Assembly (NCBI GenBank): GCA_938028705.1
Contig: CALIZI010000089.1
Coordinates: 1 to 54,334, forward strand
Direction of reading: 5' to 3'
Origin: an uncultured Saprospiraceae bacterium
GTDB lineage: Bacteria > Bacteroidota > Bacteroidia > Chitinophagales > Saprospiraceae
Length of the DNA stretch: 54,334 bases
In this document: piece after piece, positions 43,561 to 52,471 of the stretch
Layout of the letters: each line of letters starts with the position of its first letter
Position numbering within the stretch: the stretch's first letter is position 1
Notes under the pieces: model-generated
What the model saw: only the letters and a program-made list of their open reading frames with translations
What the model was told of the DNA's origin: nothing
The model's database searches: none
Position numbers and translations under genes: made by a program

Positions 43561-43626
43561 CCGCATTGTCTGTATTACGTTTAAATATAAAAGAATTTCG
43601 GCTCATTTATGAATTTAGTAGAAAGC

Positions 43627-43925
43627 ACTCGTCGGACATTTCCACATCTCTGAATACCCCCGTTTACTAAACTTCAAAAAGTTTGGTAAACGTGAGTAAT
43701 GCACTGGTTTTTAGGTGATTACAAAAATTTGTTCTCCGCTTACGTTTACCAAACTTGAAAAGTTTAGTAAACGGATTACTTATGTTTTTTTATTTATTTA
43801 AAATATTTTCAATTCATAAAATGTTGTTTTTTAGTAAAATAAAACATTCAAATAGTGTTTATTTTGAGAACCTCCGTCATTTAAAAGATGTGGGGTATCG
43901 TTAGATTTCCAAATGTCAGACGAGA
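43627..43925. repeat. Nested inverted-repeat elements downstream of the MFS gene
   Basis: Outer arms ACTCGTCGGACATTT (43627-43641) and AAATGTCAGACGAGA (43911-43925) are inverted relatives. Between them lies copy 2 of the CCGTTTACTAAACTT element (43660-43774), whose ends GTTTACTAAACTTC and AAAGTTTAGTAAACGG are hairpins and whose core resembles copy 1 at 21716-21842. The outer arms are degenerate, so the outer element is less certain than the inner one. Confidence 0.55.
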
Positions 43926-44022
43926 TTATATTTTAATTTAAAATCAGATAATTACAAAATTATTTTTTAATAAAAATAAAAATATTTCACAAAAATAATT
44001 TGCACACAATAAAAAAACACAC

Positions 44023-44244
44023 ATTAACTTGACAATGTCATGTTCGATTTTTATTTAATGCATTTGGTGTTTTGCTCTTGAATTTGGGCTAAAACTCGTC
44101 TGACATTTAAACATTGCCGGAAAAATATGACATCATCGGTGATTTTGAAAATGTCTGACGAGTTTTAGCCCAAATTCGGAAAAAATATCCCATGTTAAAC
44201 ACAAACATACTTTTATTTTTAAAACATGACATTGTCAAGTTAAT
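44023..44244. mobile_element. MITE-like element A (TTAACTTGACAATGTCAT ends, CTAAAACTCGTCTGAC core)
   Basis: The ends are perfect 22-bp inverted repeats (44023-44044 and 44223-44244) containing TTAACTTGACAATGTCAT. Inside, 44080-44177 is a 98-base module whose ends GAATTTGGGCTAAAACTC pair with one another and whose centre contains CATCATCGGTGATTTT. The same 98-base module occurs inverted at 52128-52225, and the flanking 50-60 bases also align. No gene is encoded, and no target duplication is obvious. Confidence 0.75.
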
Positions 44245-44331
44245 TAGTTTATTTTTTTATAAATATTTTTATTTAAATTTTGTAACAAACTAATTTTCAA
44301 TAAAATAAAAAAATATTGTGTTCGGACAGTC

Positions 44332-44350
44332 GGACATTTCACAAATGTCC
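44332..44350. repeat. Short palindrome GGACATTT/AAATGTCC
   Basis: GGACATTT and AAATGTCC are 8-bp arms with a 3-base loop. The word is shared with the GACATTT ends of the nearby elements. Confidence 0.5.
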
Positions 44351-44411
44351 TACCACTCGCTCATTTCCAAAGATATTAAACGTCACGCGACATTTCCAAC
44401 CCGCGCCGTAT

Positions 44412-44476
44412 CGTAACACAGATATTCCTGTTTGTACTTCGTGGGGTACAGACAGGAATGTCTGTGTTACGTTTTT
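44412..44476 (+). promoter_or_regulatory. Long leader hairpin just before the GH32 start
   Basis: Arms of 26 bases (44412-44437 and 44446-44471) pair with two mismatches around an 8-base loop; the stem begins CGTAACACAGA and is followed by TTTTTC. The hairpin plus T-run ends about 12 bases before the ATG at 44489, so it would either terminate upstream transcription or shape the leader of the GH32 mRNA. Confidence 0.65.
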
Positions 44477-44488
44477 CAATAACACATT

Positions 44489-46543
44489 ATGAAATCAATA
44501 CACTTTTTAATTTTAATGTTGCTAATGACTATTGCAGCATGTAAATCAACAGATTCTACGGAAAACACCGCACAAAAAAATGATAATTACTATACAGAAA
44601 CACATCGTCCGCAATTTCATTTTTCGCCACCTGAAAAATGGATGAACGACCCGAATGGCATGGTGTATTACGAGGGTGAATATCATTTATTTTACCAATA
44701 CTACCCGGATGATATTGTGTGGGGACCGATGCACTGGGGACATGCGGTGAGTACGGATTTGGTGAGTTGGGAGCATTTGCCGATTGCGCTGTATCCTGAT
44801 TCTTTGGGTTATATTTTTTCTGGGAGTGCAGTGGTGGATAATAATAATACAAGCGGCTTTGGCAAGGACGGAAAACCGCCTTTAATTGCGATATATACTT
44901 ATCACTTATTGGAAGGTGAACGGGCAGGGCGCAACGATTATCAGTATCAAGCCATAGCCTACAGCAATGATAAGGGCAGGACGTGGACGAAGTACGAGGG
45001 CAATCCCGTAGTGCCGAATCCGGGGGTGAAGGATTTTCGTGACCCGAAGGTGATTTGGGATGAGGAAAGCGAACAGTGGATTATGGTATTTGCAGCTTAT
45101 GACCATGTGAAATTATATGCTTCAAAGGACTTAAAATCATGGACTTATCTTAGTGACTTTGGGCGCGAGTATGGCGCACATACGGGCGTGTGGGAATGTC
45201 CCGATTTTTTCCCGATGACGATAGAGGGAACAGGTGAAAAGCGTTGGGTGATGTTGCAAAGTATCAATCCCGGACACCCAAGCGGCGGGTCGGGTACGCA
45301 GTATTTTGTCGGAAATTTTGAAGGGAAAAATTTTAAGATTGATGAGGGTTTTGGAAAATCTTTGGGCAATGTAGCGGCGATAGTGCCGAAAGGGAAGGTG
45401 TTTGCGGATTTTGAGAAAAATTACGGAAAATGGACAGCAAAAGGTGATGCTTTTGCTGATGTTCCGGCAAAAGGTACATTGGCTCGGCAAAATACGGTGA
45501 CAGGTTTTACAGGCAGCCGTTTGGTCAATACTTTTCAAAATGGTGATGGTTCTACGGGGACGCTGACCTCGCCGGAGTTTACGATTGACCGCAATTTTAT
45601 CAACTTTCAAATCGGCGGCGGGGCAGAGAAAGGAAAAACTTGTATGAATCTTTTGCTTGGTGATAAAACGCTGCGCTCGGCTACGGGAGACAGGAGCGAA
45701 AAACTCGTTTGGAGGTCGTGGGAAGTGGCGGATTTGAAGGGGAAAACGGCGCGATTGCAAATCGTAGATAGTAGTACGGGAGAATGGGGACACACTTTGG
45801 TTGATCAAATTATGTTTGCGGATAAAGCGGCTACGGCTGCCTACGATAAAGCCGTTTGGTTGGATTATGGGCGCGATAATTATGCGGGTGTCACTTGGGC
45901 GGATGTACCGAAAAGTGACGGACGACGTATATTTATGGGTTGGATGAGTAATTGGGCGTATGCTCAAAAAACACCCACCAAAGAATGGCGCAGCGCGATG
46001 ACGCTTGCGCGTAATTTGCGATTGGTCAATACACCAAAGGGGCTTCGCGTATTGAGCGAACCCGTTGAGGAACAGCAAAAAATACGTGGTAAAAAAATAA
46101 CTTTACCCAAGTTGGGCGTAAACGAAGGTAGCGCAGTGATGGAATTGAACTCGCCATTATTGGAAGGTATTTTGGAGGTGAAAGTACCGAAAAATGCTAC
46201 ATTCGCGCTCGTCATGTCCAACTCAAAAGGGGAACGCATGGAAGTCGGTTTTGATGCCGCGAAAAATGAGTTTTTTACAGATAGAACGAAATCGGGTAAG
46301 GTGGATTTTGACCCAAGTTTTAGTAGTCGCAGTGTTGCGCTACGCGAAGCAACAGACGAAACGGTGCGCTTTCATGTCTTTTTTGATGTGGCTTCGGTGG
46401 ATATGTTTGCCGACGGTGGGCTTACGGTGATGACGGATATTTTCTTTCCAAATGAAGATTATACGACATTGACACTGGAATCGAAAGGGGGGAAAGCGGA
46501 TATTATTTCGGGGGCATTTTGGGAGTTGGAGCGGGCTTGGTGA
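44489..46543 (+). CDS. GH32 fructan hydrolase lipoprotein
   Basis: The 684-residue protein has a lipobox (MTIAAC, Cys18) and a GH32 five-bladed propeller with the three catalytic acids: WMNDPNG (nucleophile Asp54), FRDPK (Asp185, transition-state stabiliser) and WECPDF (acid/base Glu236). An extra module of about 150 residues lies between blades at roughly 305-450 (ADFEKNYGKWTAKGDAF to HTLVDQIMFAD), the region known as DUF4980 in Bacteroidota GH32 enzymes. The C-terminal beta-sandwich runs from about 530. It would release fructose or oligosaccharides from levan, inulin or sucrose outside the cell or in the periplasm. SusD and SusC are encoded just downstream on the opposite strand. Confidence 0.93.
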   Translation: MKSIHFLILMLLMTIAACKSTDSTENTAQKNDNYYTETHRPQFHFSPPEKWMNDPNGMVYYEGEYHLFYQYYPDDIVWGPMHWGHAVSTDLVSWEHLPIALYPDSLGYIFSGSAVVDNNNTSGFGKDGKPPLIAIYTYHLLEGERAGRNDYQYQAIAYSNDKGRTWTKYEGNPVVPNPGVKDFRDPKVIWDEESEQWIMVFAAYDHVKLYASKDLKSWTYLSDFGREYGAHTGVWECPDFFPMTIEGTGEKRWVMLQSINPGHPSGGSGTQYFVGNFEGKNFKIDEGFGKSLGNVAAIVPKGKVFADFEKNYGKWTAKGDAFADVPAKGTLARQNTVTGFTGSRLVNTFQNGDGSTGTLTSPEFTIDRNFINFQIGGGAEKGKTCMNLLLGDKTLRSATGDRSEKLVWRSWEVADLKGKTARLQIVDSSTGEWGHTLVDQIMFADKAATAAYDKAVWLDYGRDNYAGVTWADVPKSDGRRIFMGWMSNWAYAQKTPTKEWRSAMTLARNLRLVNTPKGLRVLSEPVEEQQKIRGKKITLPKLGVNEGSAVMELNSPLLEGILEVKVPKNATFALVMSNSKGERMEVGFDAAKNEFFTDRTKSGKVDFDPSFSSRSVALREATDETVRFHVFFDVASVDMFADGGLTVMTDIFFPNEDYTTLTLESKGGKADIISGAFWELERAW

Positions 46544-46554
46544 GCGACTAACAT

Positions 46555-46570
46555 GGCGGTTGAAACCGCC
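46555..46570. repeat. Single hairpin GGCGGTTGAAACCGCC
   Basis: The 16 bases form a 7-bp hairpin with a 2-base loop and continue with TGTACA, as in the ends of the element at 20468-20573. It lies just after the GH32 stop codon. Confidence 0.6.
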
Positions 46571-46583
46571 TGTACAGATACAA

Positions 46584-46612
46584 AAAAAGGGAGTCCGTAG
46601 GACTCCCTTTTT
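46584..46612. terminator. Bidirectional terminator between GH32 and SusD genes
   Basis: AAAAAGGGAGTCC and GGACTCCCTTTTT flank a GTA(G) loop, with A-run and T-run on the two sides. It separates the convergent GH32 and SusD genes. Confidence 0.9.
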
Positions 46613-46640
46613 ATTTTTCTAATTATTTGATTATCAAATA

Positions 46641-48146
46641 TTAATACCCCGGATTTTGCACCAAGTTTGGATTAGATGCCAAAGATGTCGCAGGTATAGG
46701 GAATAATAATCGTTCAGTACCGGAAGCTGGTTTCTCTTGCCATGCGTCCAGGAATTTACCGAAACGAATCAGGTCTGTACGACGATGACCTTCCCAGTAT
46801 AATTCACGACCACGTTCAGCCAACATTTCATCAGCACTAATAGCCGACAATGCAGTAGCTCCGCGAGCGGTACGCAAGGTATTGACCATATCCAATGCAG
46901 TCGCATTATCGCCATTTCGCATAGCGGCTTCTGCCTTCATTAGCCATACATCAGCGAAACGGTAGAATACATAGTCGTTATCTGCATTATCACCACTAAC
47001 ATAGTCGATAGGATATTTGATAACACGAATACCTGTAACTTCCAAATTACTACCTGATTCTTGGATAGCAACTTCAGGCGTAAAAGACAAAGGATTACCG
47101 CCTCTATCTTGAAGTGCTGTACCATCTTGGTCAACTTGTTGACCGACTAAGAAACCGGCATTGATACCCGCTACATCGGTCATACCTGCATAATTAGCAC
47201 TTCTACGCATATCATTTTCTTCAAAAGAATCATAGAAATTACTCAGAGTTGTAAATCCATTCCAGCCGGACGGGTTTTGATTATAGTGTAGTGTACACAT
47301 CCAACGAGAGCGAACATTACCCGAACTCACGCCGCCTTCATTGAGACCGGTAAAGATATTCTCCGTAGAGATTGCGTCATTATTGGCTGCGAAATTGTCG
47401 AAATAATTGTCAGCAACCGAGTATTTACCGCTACTGATAAGTTCATCGGCAAGTGCGATGACTTGATTCATATCTGCCGGGTCGAATGAAGGGTCTGTTC
47501 TGTTGATATAAGCTCCTTTATTTAGGTAGGCTTTCATCATCAATACTTTAGCCGCATCTTGGTTGGCTTTGTGCGTAGGTCCGTCAGGCAAAGCACCCAT
47601 GATGGCAGTACACTCATCTATTACATACTGAACCACTTCTGCCGGCTGCAATACTTGGGCATCCGCCAACAAGTCGCTACCAGCTTCGCGGAAAGGTACT
47701 TGTCCCCATCCATCTACTACAGAAAGCATGACAAAAGCACGCAAGAAACGCGCTTCGGCATCTTGTTCGGGAGAAGGTTCGAATTGCAAAATATTAGTCG
47801 TATTGAATACAACTTGCAGTAATTCAGAAAATGTACTACTCAAAAAATCATGCGTCGGACTCCAAGTATGGTTGTGGAGTGACCTCCAGATACCATTATC
47901 ATCCCAGTCCGGTCCGCGTGTAGGTCCCATGGCAGCATCTCCGGTATGCTCTTGGGCTGCCCAGAAACGAGATTGGTCTTGGTAAGGCAATCTTAAACCT
48001 TCATAAGCACCATTCAAAAGGGCTGATACTTCAACCAATTCGCTTGCTACATCGCCCGTAATATCCTCGCGAATTTCCTCTTCCAGATTGGTGCAAGAGA
48101 AAGTGCCGAAGGCTAATACAGCAAGTAATAACAAATATTTTTTCAT
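46641..48146 (-). CDS. SusD-like outer-membrane glycan-binding lipoprotein
   Basis: The 501-residue protein has a lipobox (FGTFSC, Cys18) and the SusD/RagB alpha-helical TPR fold: FLRAFVMLSVVDGWGQVPF near 134-152, AKVLMMKAYLNKGAY near 199-213, and the conserved C-terminal ADVWLMKAEAAMRNGDNATALDMVNTLR (about 395-423) and RGRELYWEGHRRTDLIRFGKF. SusD is a surface lipoprotein that captures oligosaccharides as a lid on its SusC partner. Its neighbours, GH32 and SusC, suggest a fructan. It is separated from the upstream SusC gene by 589 bases. Confidence 0.94.
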   Translation of the reverse strand: MKKYLLLLAVLAFGTFSCTNLEEEIREDITGDVASELVEVSALLNGAYEGLRLPYQDQSRFWAAQEHTGDAAMGPTRGPDWDDNGIWRSLHNHTWSPTHDFLSSTFSELLQVVFNTTNILQFEPSPEQDAEARFLRAFVMLSVVDGWGQVPFREAGSDLLADAQVLQPAEVVQYVIDECTAIMGALPDGPTHKANQDAAKVLMMKAYLNKGAYINRTDPSFDPADMNQVIALADELISSGKYSVADNYFDNFAANNDAISTENIFTGLNEGGVSSGNVRSRWMCTLHYNQNPSGWNGFTTLSNFYDSFEENDMRRSANYAGMTDVAGINAGFLVGQQVDQDGTALQDRGGNPLSFTPEVAIQESGSNLEVTGIRVIKYPIDYVSGDNADNDYVFYRFADVWLMKAEAAMRNGDNATALDMVNTLRTARGATALSAISADEMLAERGRELYWEGHRRTDLIRFGKFLDAWQEKPASGTERLLFPIPATSLASNPNLVQNPGY

Positions 48147-48735
48147 TATTATATTTTTTTAGTCCATAGTTGATGGTCAATAGTCGATAGTTTTTTAACC
48201 GCAAAATCTGCATTTTTATGAACTATTTACCATTGACTATTGCGACGAATCGCAAATGGATTATTTTTTAATTTAAAATCATGTAAAATCCCATTATTGA
48301 TTGGGATATTATTGTAAAATGTAAAAAATTATTAAGCGTAAAACAAACGAAATTATTTTATGTTTTATTAATTTTAAAATATTATAAATATAAAAAAAAC
48401 GAAATTATTTTGCTCGCGTACTATAAGGATTTTTACATTTTACATTGTTTTACATTTTTATAATACAAAAAATTCTACTGAACAATAATTTTATTTAAAC
48501 TGTAATTGACTGATGATTAAATTTTGAAATCTAAATTAAAAAAGAAAGCACGATATATCTCCCCCTTTGGAGGGGGCTGGGGGGTGGACTTTCGGCTGTT
48601 TTTCCACCCCCCAACCCCCTCCAAAGGGGGAGATAGTACTCGTTTCAGTTTCAACTCTAATTTTTAATTTCATATTAATTTAATAAAAAGTTAAATACGA
48701 ATTATGAAAATTTGTTATTCAGTAAGATACCTTGT
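48147..48735. repeat. Long SusC-SusD spacer with two repeat types
   Basis: At 48163-48200 a 7-bp array (TAGTCCA, TAGTTGA, TGGTCAA, TAGTCGA) is answered by AACTATT, TACCATT, GACTATT at 48219-48240. At 48556-48635 two 32-base inverted arms, one mismatch apart, start TATCTCCCCCTTTGGAGG and enclose a 16-base loop; this CTCCCCCTTTGGAGGGGG element is widespread in Bacteroidota. The rest is AT-rich. There is no gene. Confidence 0.85.
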
Positions 48736-51720
48736 TTAGAATGATGCGTTCAATGTTAATACAAAGGTTCTTGCAGTAGGGAATGGAATATATTCGATAC
48801 CGGAAGAAGGAATACCATTACGCAAGTTGACGGTATTTATTTCAGGGTCAAATCCTGTGTATTCAGTAAGGATAAATAAGTTTTGTCCGGTCAAAGAAAC
48901 ACCCAAACCTGTTAATGGTCCGAGGTCGCCCAAAGTATAACCAATAGTCGCATTGGCTAATTTGGTAAATGCACCATTCTCAATGTAACGGGAAGATGCA
49001 GCGATTGGATTGGCGGTACTTTCTTGTACGCTACCACCAATCAAATTGGCATCAACGTTTCTGTTACCTAAGTTACCAATAGGAATAACGGACATCTTAG
49101 TATTATTGAACAATTGGTGTCCATAAGCCCCATTAAAATTTAAGGAAGCAAAGAAGCCACTCGCATTAAGATTTAAAGAGAGACCTCCAATAACATCAGC
49201 GTTAGGGTCTCCAAAAGTTTCTTCTAATGCACCATCGTTTGCATATACACTCGTACCACCTTCGTCGAGTTCTACAAAGTTACGTGTTTGATAAGTATTC
49301 AGTGGCAAGCCATCAGCCATCACTTGGGCAGTAGCCCCCGAAGAACCTTGACCGAATAATTGACCAACAAATAAGTCTGCGCCTTGATAACCACGGAATT
49401 CGTTATTTAAGAAGGCAACATTGGCACTTATACTCAATTGCAAATCATCTTTGTTTAAGACATAACCCGTCAAGCCTAGTTCTACTCCGCTATTATATAC
49501 TTCACCTTCGATGTTTTGCCATGCACGAATCGCAGGACCCGGCTCAGATACGAATGGGTCGAGCAATAAGTCAGAGGAAGTTCTGGTAAAGTATTCGACA
49601 GTACCCGTCAAGGCATAGTCAAATAAAGCAAAGTCAAGCCCTACATTAAAAGTAGTAGAGGTTTCCCATCTCAAATCCGGGTTGGCAACATTCGCTTGCT
49701 GAACAGCACCATTGTCTAATAAATCAAATCGTTCTTGTGCAGAACCTGCAGGGAATTCTTGGTTGCCTGTTTTTCCCCAACCTGCTCTTATCGCTAAGTT
49801 GTTGAATGGACCATTTTCTAAGAATCCTTCGTTGTGCAAATTCCAACGGGCAGCTACCGAGGGGAAGATACCGTATTTATTATTATCTCCAAATTTGGTA
49901 GAACCATCAGCACGTACTGTACCTGTCAATAAATATTTGTCTGCAATATTGAAATTTGCACGACCAAAATAAGATTGTAGTTCAGTAATTGGTTCGGCAA
50001 ATGAGTATATTATACGGTTGCTGTTAGCACCATTTTGTATTGCATTAGAGTTGGTAAAGTTAGGAATGGAAAAAGCTTTACCTGACATACCGCTACCTGT
50101 ATAATCAAAGTTTTGATACTCATAACCTACCAATAAATCCAAACCAAAGGCAGAAGTCAATTGCTCATTATAGTTCAAGGTATGCGTGTGCAATTGATTG
50201 CTCAAAATGCTTTCTGCACGACCTGCCCAACCTTCATTTTCGATGCCTTCTAAGTTCAAATCTCCTGAAATTTCGCTGAATCCTCTACCAACACCATAAT
50301 TGATACCATAGCGATAACGATATTGCAAATTGTCCGTAATGTTGATATAAGGAGATACGCTTCCCAATAAAGTAGTGGTATTTGCGACTTCATTATGTGC
50401 CGCTAACATGTGCAATGGGTTGATGGTTGTGGCACCAACTGTTGCGTTTGTACTGTTATTGGTCGCGGTAGTGAAATCACCATTTGACATCAATGGAATG
50501 GTTGGATTCCACTGTAAAGCCTGACCAATTAAGTTGCCTCTAAAACCTGCGTTTGAACCAATAGGAACAGCATTTTCTTTTGCATGAGAAGCGATGACCA
50601 ATACATCCATCCCTACGCGGTTGTCAAGAAATTGATAATTTGAATTTATCGCCGCATTATATCGTTTAAGATTTGACTCTTTGATGATACCGTCTTGGTC
50701 ATGCAAACCTAATGATACACGGTAGTTGCCATATTCTGAACCACCACCGATAGATAGTCCGTAGCGTTGCGTAAGTCCTGTTTGAAGTATTTCATCAAAA
50801 GCATCTACATTAGCTCCGCCGTCTCCTGTGCCGCTTGTCAATCCATATTGGGTCAATGCAGAACGGTATTCATTACCATCCAATACATCGTATTTTTTCA
50901 AGATACTACTTGCTCCTACGCTGGCATTAAAATCAACGGAAGGTTCGCGGGAGCGTCCTTTTTTGGTCGTTACGATGATAACACCATTGGCACCACGAGA
51001 ACCATAAATAGCCGCAGAAGATGCATCTTTGAGTACAGAAATAGACTCAATATCACTGGGGTTCAAAAAATTTAATGGATTTGAAGTCGGAATGTCACCT
51101 GTATCACCCGGAGCCGCAGGTGCGCCTGCTCTTGCGGAGCGTCCATCCAAAGGTACACCATCTATCACGAATAATGGGTTGGCACCTGCGCGAATAGAGT
51201 TGTTACCCCGAATCTTAATGGTCGCCTGACCACCGGGTTGTCCACTGTTGTTGACCACGTTGACCCCTGCCAATCGTCCTTGTATCAATTGGTCGGCAGC
51301 AACGACGATACCTTGATTAAAGTCTTTTTCTTCGAGTGCTGCTACCGAGCCTGTGAGGTCAGAGCGTTTGGCAGCACCATATCCTAAGATAACGACTTCA
51401 TCCAGCAAAGAGCCTTCCTGCATCGTAAAGCTAAGGTTGTTGCCACTACCAAGTGTCAGTGTCTGGTCGGAATATCCGGTATAAGATACCACCAAAGCTG
51501 TACCGCCTTCGGGTACTTTCAAGGTGTAATTTCCATCAATATCGGTAGTCGTACCGATAGTAGTTCCCTCTACATATACATTGGCAAAGGGTAGGGGGTC
51601 TCCATTTTCATCAGTCACCGTACCGGAAATGCTACGTTGACCAAACGCCACACTACTCAAGCCGACAAGGGCAAATAGTAGTAGGAAGCGTTTTAATAAA
51701 GTAAAATTTTTCACTTTCAT
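48736..51720 (-). CDS. SusC-like TonB-dependent receptor
   Basis: The 994-residue protein has a signal peptide (about 1-27, ending AFGQ), a CarboxypepD_reg-like domain (about 30-105, SGTVTDENGDPLPFANVYVEG), the TonB-box and plug region (EVVILGYGAAKRSDLTGSVA near 108-127, then LIQGRLAGVNVVN and SIRAGANPLFVIDG), and a 22-strand barrel ending RTFVLTLNASF. It uses energy from TonB-ExbBD to pull glycan fragments through the outer membrane with its SusD partner. Its length is normal for the family. A candidate promoter lies at 51848-51882. Confidence 0.95.
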   Translation of the reverse strand: MKVKNFTLLKRFLLLFALVGLSSVAFGQRSISGTVTDENGDPLPFANVYVEGTTIGTTTDIDGNYTLKVPEGGTALVVSYTGYSDQTLTLGSGNNLSFTMQEGSLLDEVVILGYGAAKRSDLTGSVAALEEKDFNQGIVVAADQLIQGRLAGVNVVNNSGQPGGQATIKIRGNNSIRAGANPLFVIDGVPLDGRSARAGAPAAPGDTGDIPTSNPLNFLNPSDIESISVLKDASSAAIYGSRGANGVIIVTTKKGRSREPSVDFNASVGASSILKKYDVLDGNEYRSALTQYGLTSGTGDGGANVDAFDEILQTGLTQRYGLSIGGGSEYGNYRVSLGLHDQDGIIKESNLKRYNAAINSNYQFLDNRVGMDVLVIASHAKENAVPIGSNAGFRGNLIGQALQWNPTIPLMSNGDFTTATNNSTNATVGATTINPLHMLAAHNEVANTTTLLGSVSPYINITDNLQYRYRYGINYGVGRGFSEISGDLNLEGIENEGWAGRAESILSNQLHTHTLNYNEQLTSAFGLDLLVGYEYQNFDYTGSGMSGKAFSIPNFTNSNAIQNGANSNRIIYSFAEPITELQSYFGRANFNIADKYLLTGTVRADGSTKFGDNNKYGIFPSVAARWNLHNEGFLENGPFNNLAIRAGWGKTGNQEFPAGSAQERFDLLDNGAVQQANVANPDLRWETSTTFNVGLDFALFDYALTGTVEYFTRTSSDLLLDPFVSEPGPAIRAWQNIEGEVYNSGVELGLTGYVLNKDDLQLSISANVAFLNNEFRGYQGADLFVGQLFGQGSSGATAQVMADGLPLNTYQTRNFVELDEGGTSVYANDGALEETFGDPNADVIGGLSLNLNASGFFASLNFNGAYGHQLFNNTKMSVIPIGNLGNRNVDANLIGGSVQESTANPIAASSRYIENGAFTKLANATIGYTLGDLGPLTGLGVSLTGQNLFILTEYTGFDPEINTVNLRNGIPSSGIEYIPFPTARTFVLTLNASF

Positions 51721-51847
51721 ACGTTTTTAGTAAATTATTGATTCATGTAGATGTGTGTTCTCCAACGCACATTTAATAAAAACTGTCTCAAACAGGGAGT
51801 CGTATTTTTTTAGTGTTATGGCTACACGAAGTTATACAATTACTTAA

Positions 51848-51882
51848 CAAATCTATAACATATCGAAATAAAAATTGTCAAA
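51848..51882 (-). promoter_or_regulatory. Putative promoter of the SusC gene
   Basis: On the minus strand TTTG (51882-51879) is followed after 23 bases by TAGATTTG (51855-51848), fitting the TTTG and TAnnTTTG boxes at the long end of the allowed spacing. The leader to the ATG at 51720 would be about 120 bases. Confidence 0.5.
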
Positions 51883-51989
51883 TCATCAAAATTTAACATA
51901 AGACTTTCGGTTTTTACAAGAAAATTAGTTGGTCAGAAAAGCTAAATGCCACATTTTTTGTGGTATATGAATATTTAGCCTTTGGACAA

Positions 51990-52306
51990 CAGTTAATCAG
52001 GTGCGATTCGTTTTTGTACCCGCTAATATTCTTGATTGTCAATATTTTACGAATTTTAAATTAACTTGACGACAGTATATTTTAAAAAACAATAATGTAT
52101 TTTTGTTTAGGATAGAATATTTTTTCCGAATTTGGGCTAAAACACGTCAGACATTTTCAAAATCTACCGATGAGCTCATATTTTCCGACAAAGTTTAAAT
52201 GTCAGACGAGTTTTAGCCCAAATTCAAGCCCAATGCCGTCCATCATTGAATAAAATTTAAAAATGGGCATGGGTACAAAAACGAATCGCCCCCCAGTTAA
52301 TCAGGT
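51990..52306. mobile_element. MITE-like element B (GCGATTCGTTTTTGTACCC ends), flanked by a 13-bp direct repeat
   Basis: The outer inverted repeats are GCGATTCGTTTTTGTACCC at 52003-52021 and its exact complement at 52271-52289. Outside them CAGTTAATCAGGT occurs as a direct repeat (51990-52002 and 52294-52306), which could be a target duplication, although similar words are common in these spacers. Inside, 52128-52225 is the 98-base CTAAAACTCGTCTGAC module in the opposite orientation to element A (44080-44177); the flanking sequence from about 52063 also aligns with element A. No gene. Confidence 0.7.
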
Positions 52307-52379
52307 AATTAGGTTAATTCATTGATTATCAGTATTTTTGATATGTTAATCTTGATTTTAATTTTGAAAAATTCCTTAT

Positions 52380-52387
52380 TACCTTTG
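52380..52387 (+). promoter_or_regulatory. Putative -7 box (TACCTTTG) of the patatin gene
   Basis: TACCTTTG followed by CCC matches TAnnTTTG, about 85 bases upstream of the ATG at 52472. A TTTG is present 13 bases before it, closer than the usual spacing. Confidence 0.45.
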
Positions 52388-52471
52388 CCCTTCATAACTT
52401 TTTTTTGTAAAAAAATCAATCTGTTTATGAGGTGGCTTGCAAACTACCCCTTGTTCAGAAAAAAATAGATA

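Noticed and set aside
45137-46078. 313-codon minus-strand frame opposite GH32
   Set aside because: Antisense shadow of a gene with clear catalytic motifs.
44023-52306. Classical composite transposon carrying the fructan locus
   Set aside because: No transposase gene and no duplication around the whole block can be seen; I report only the bracketing inverted elements.
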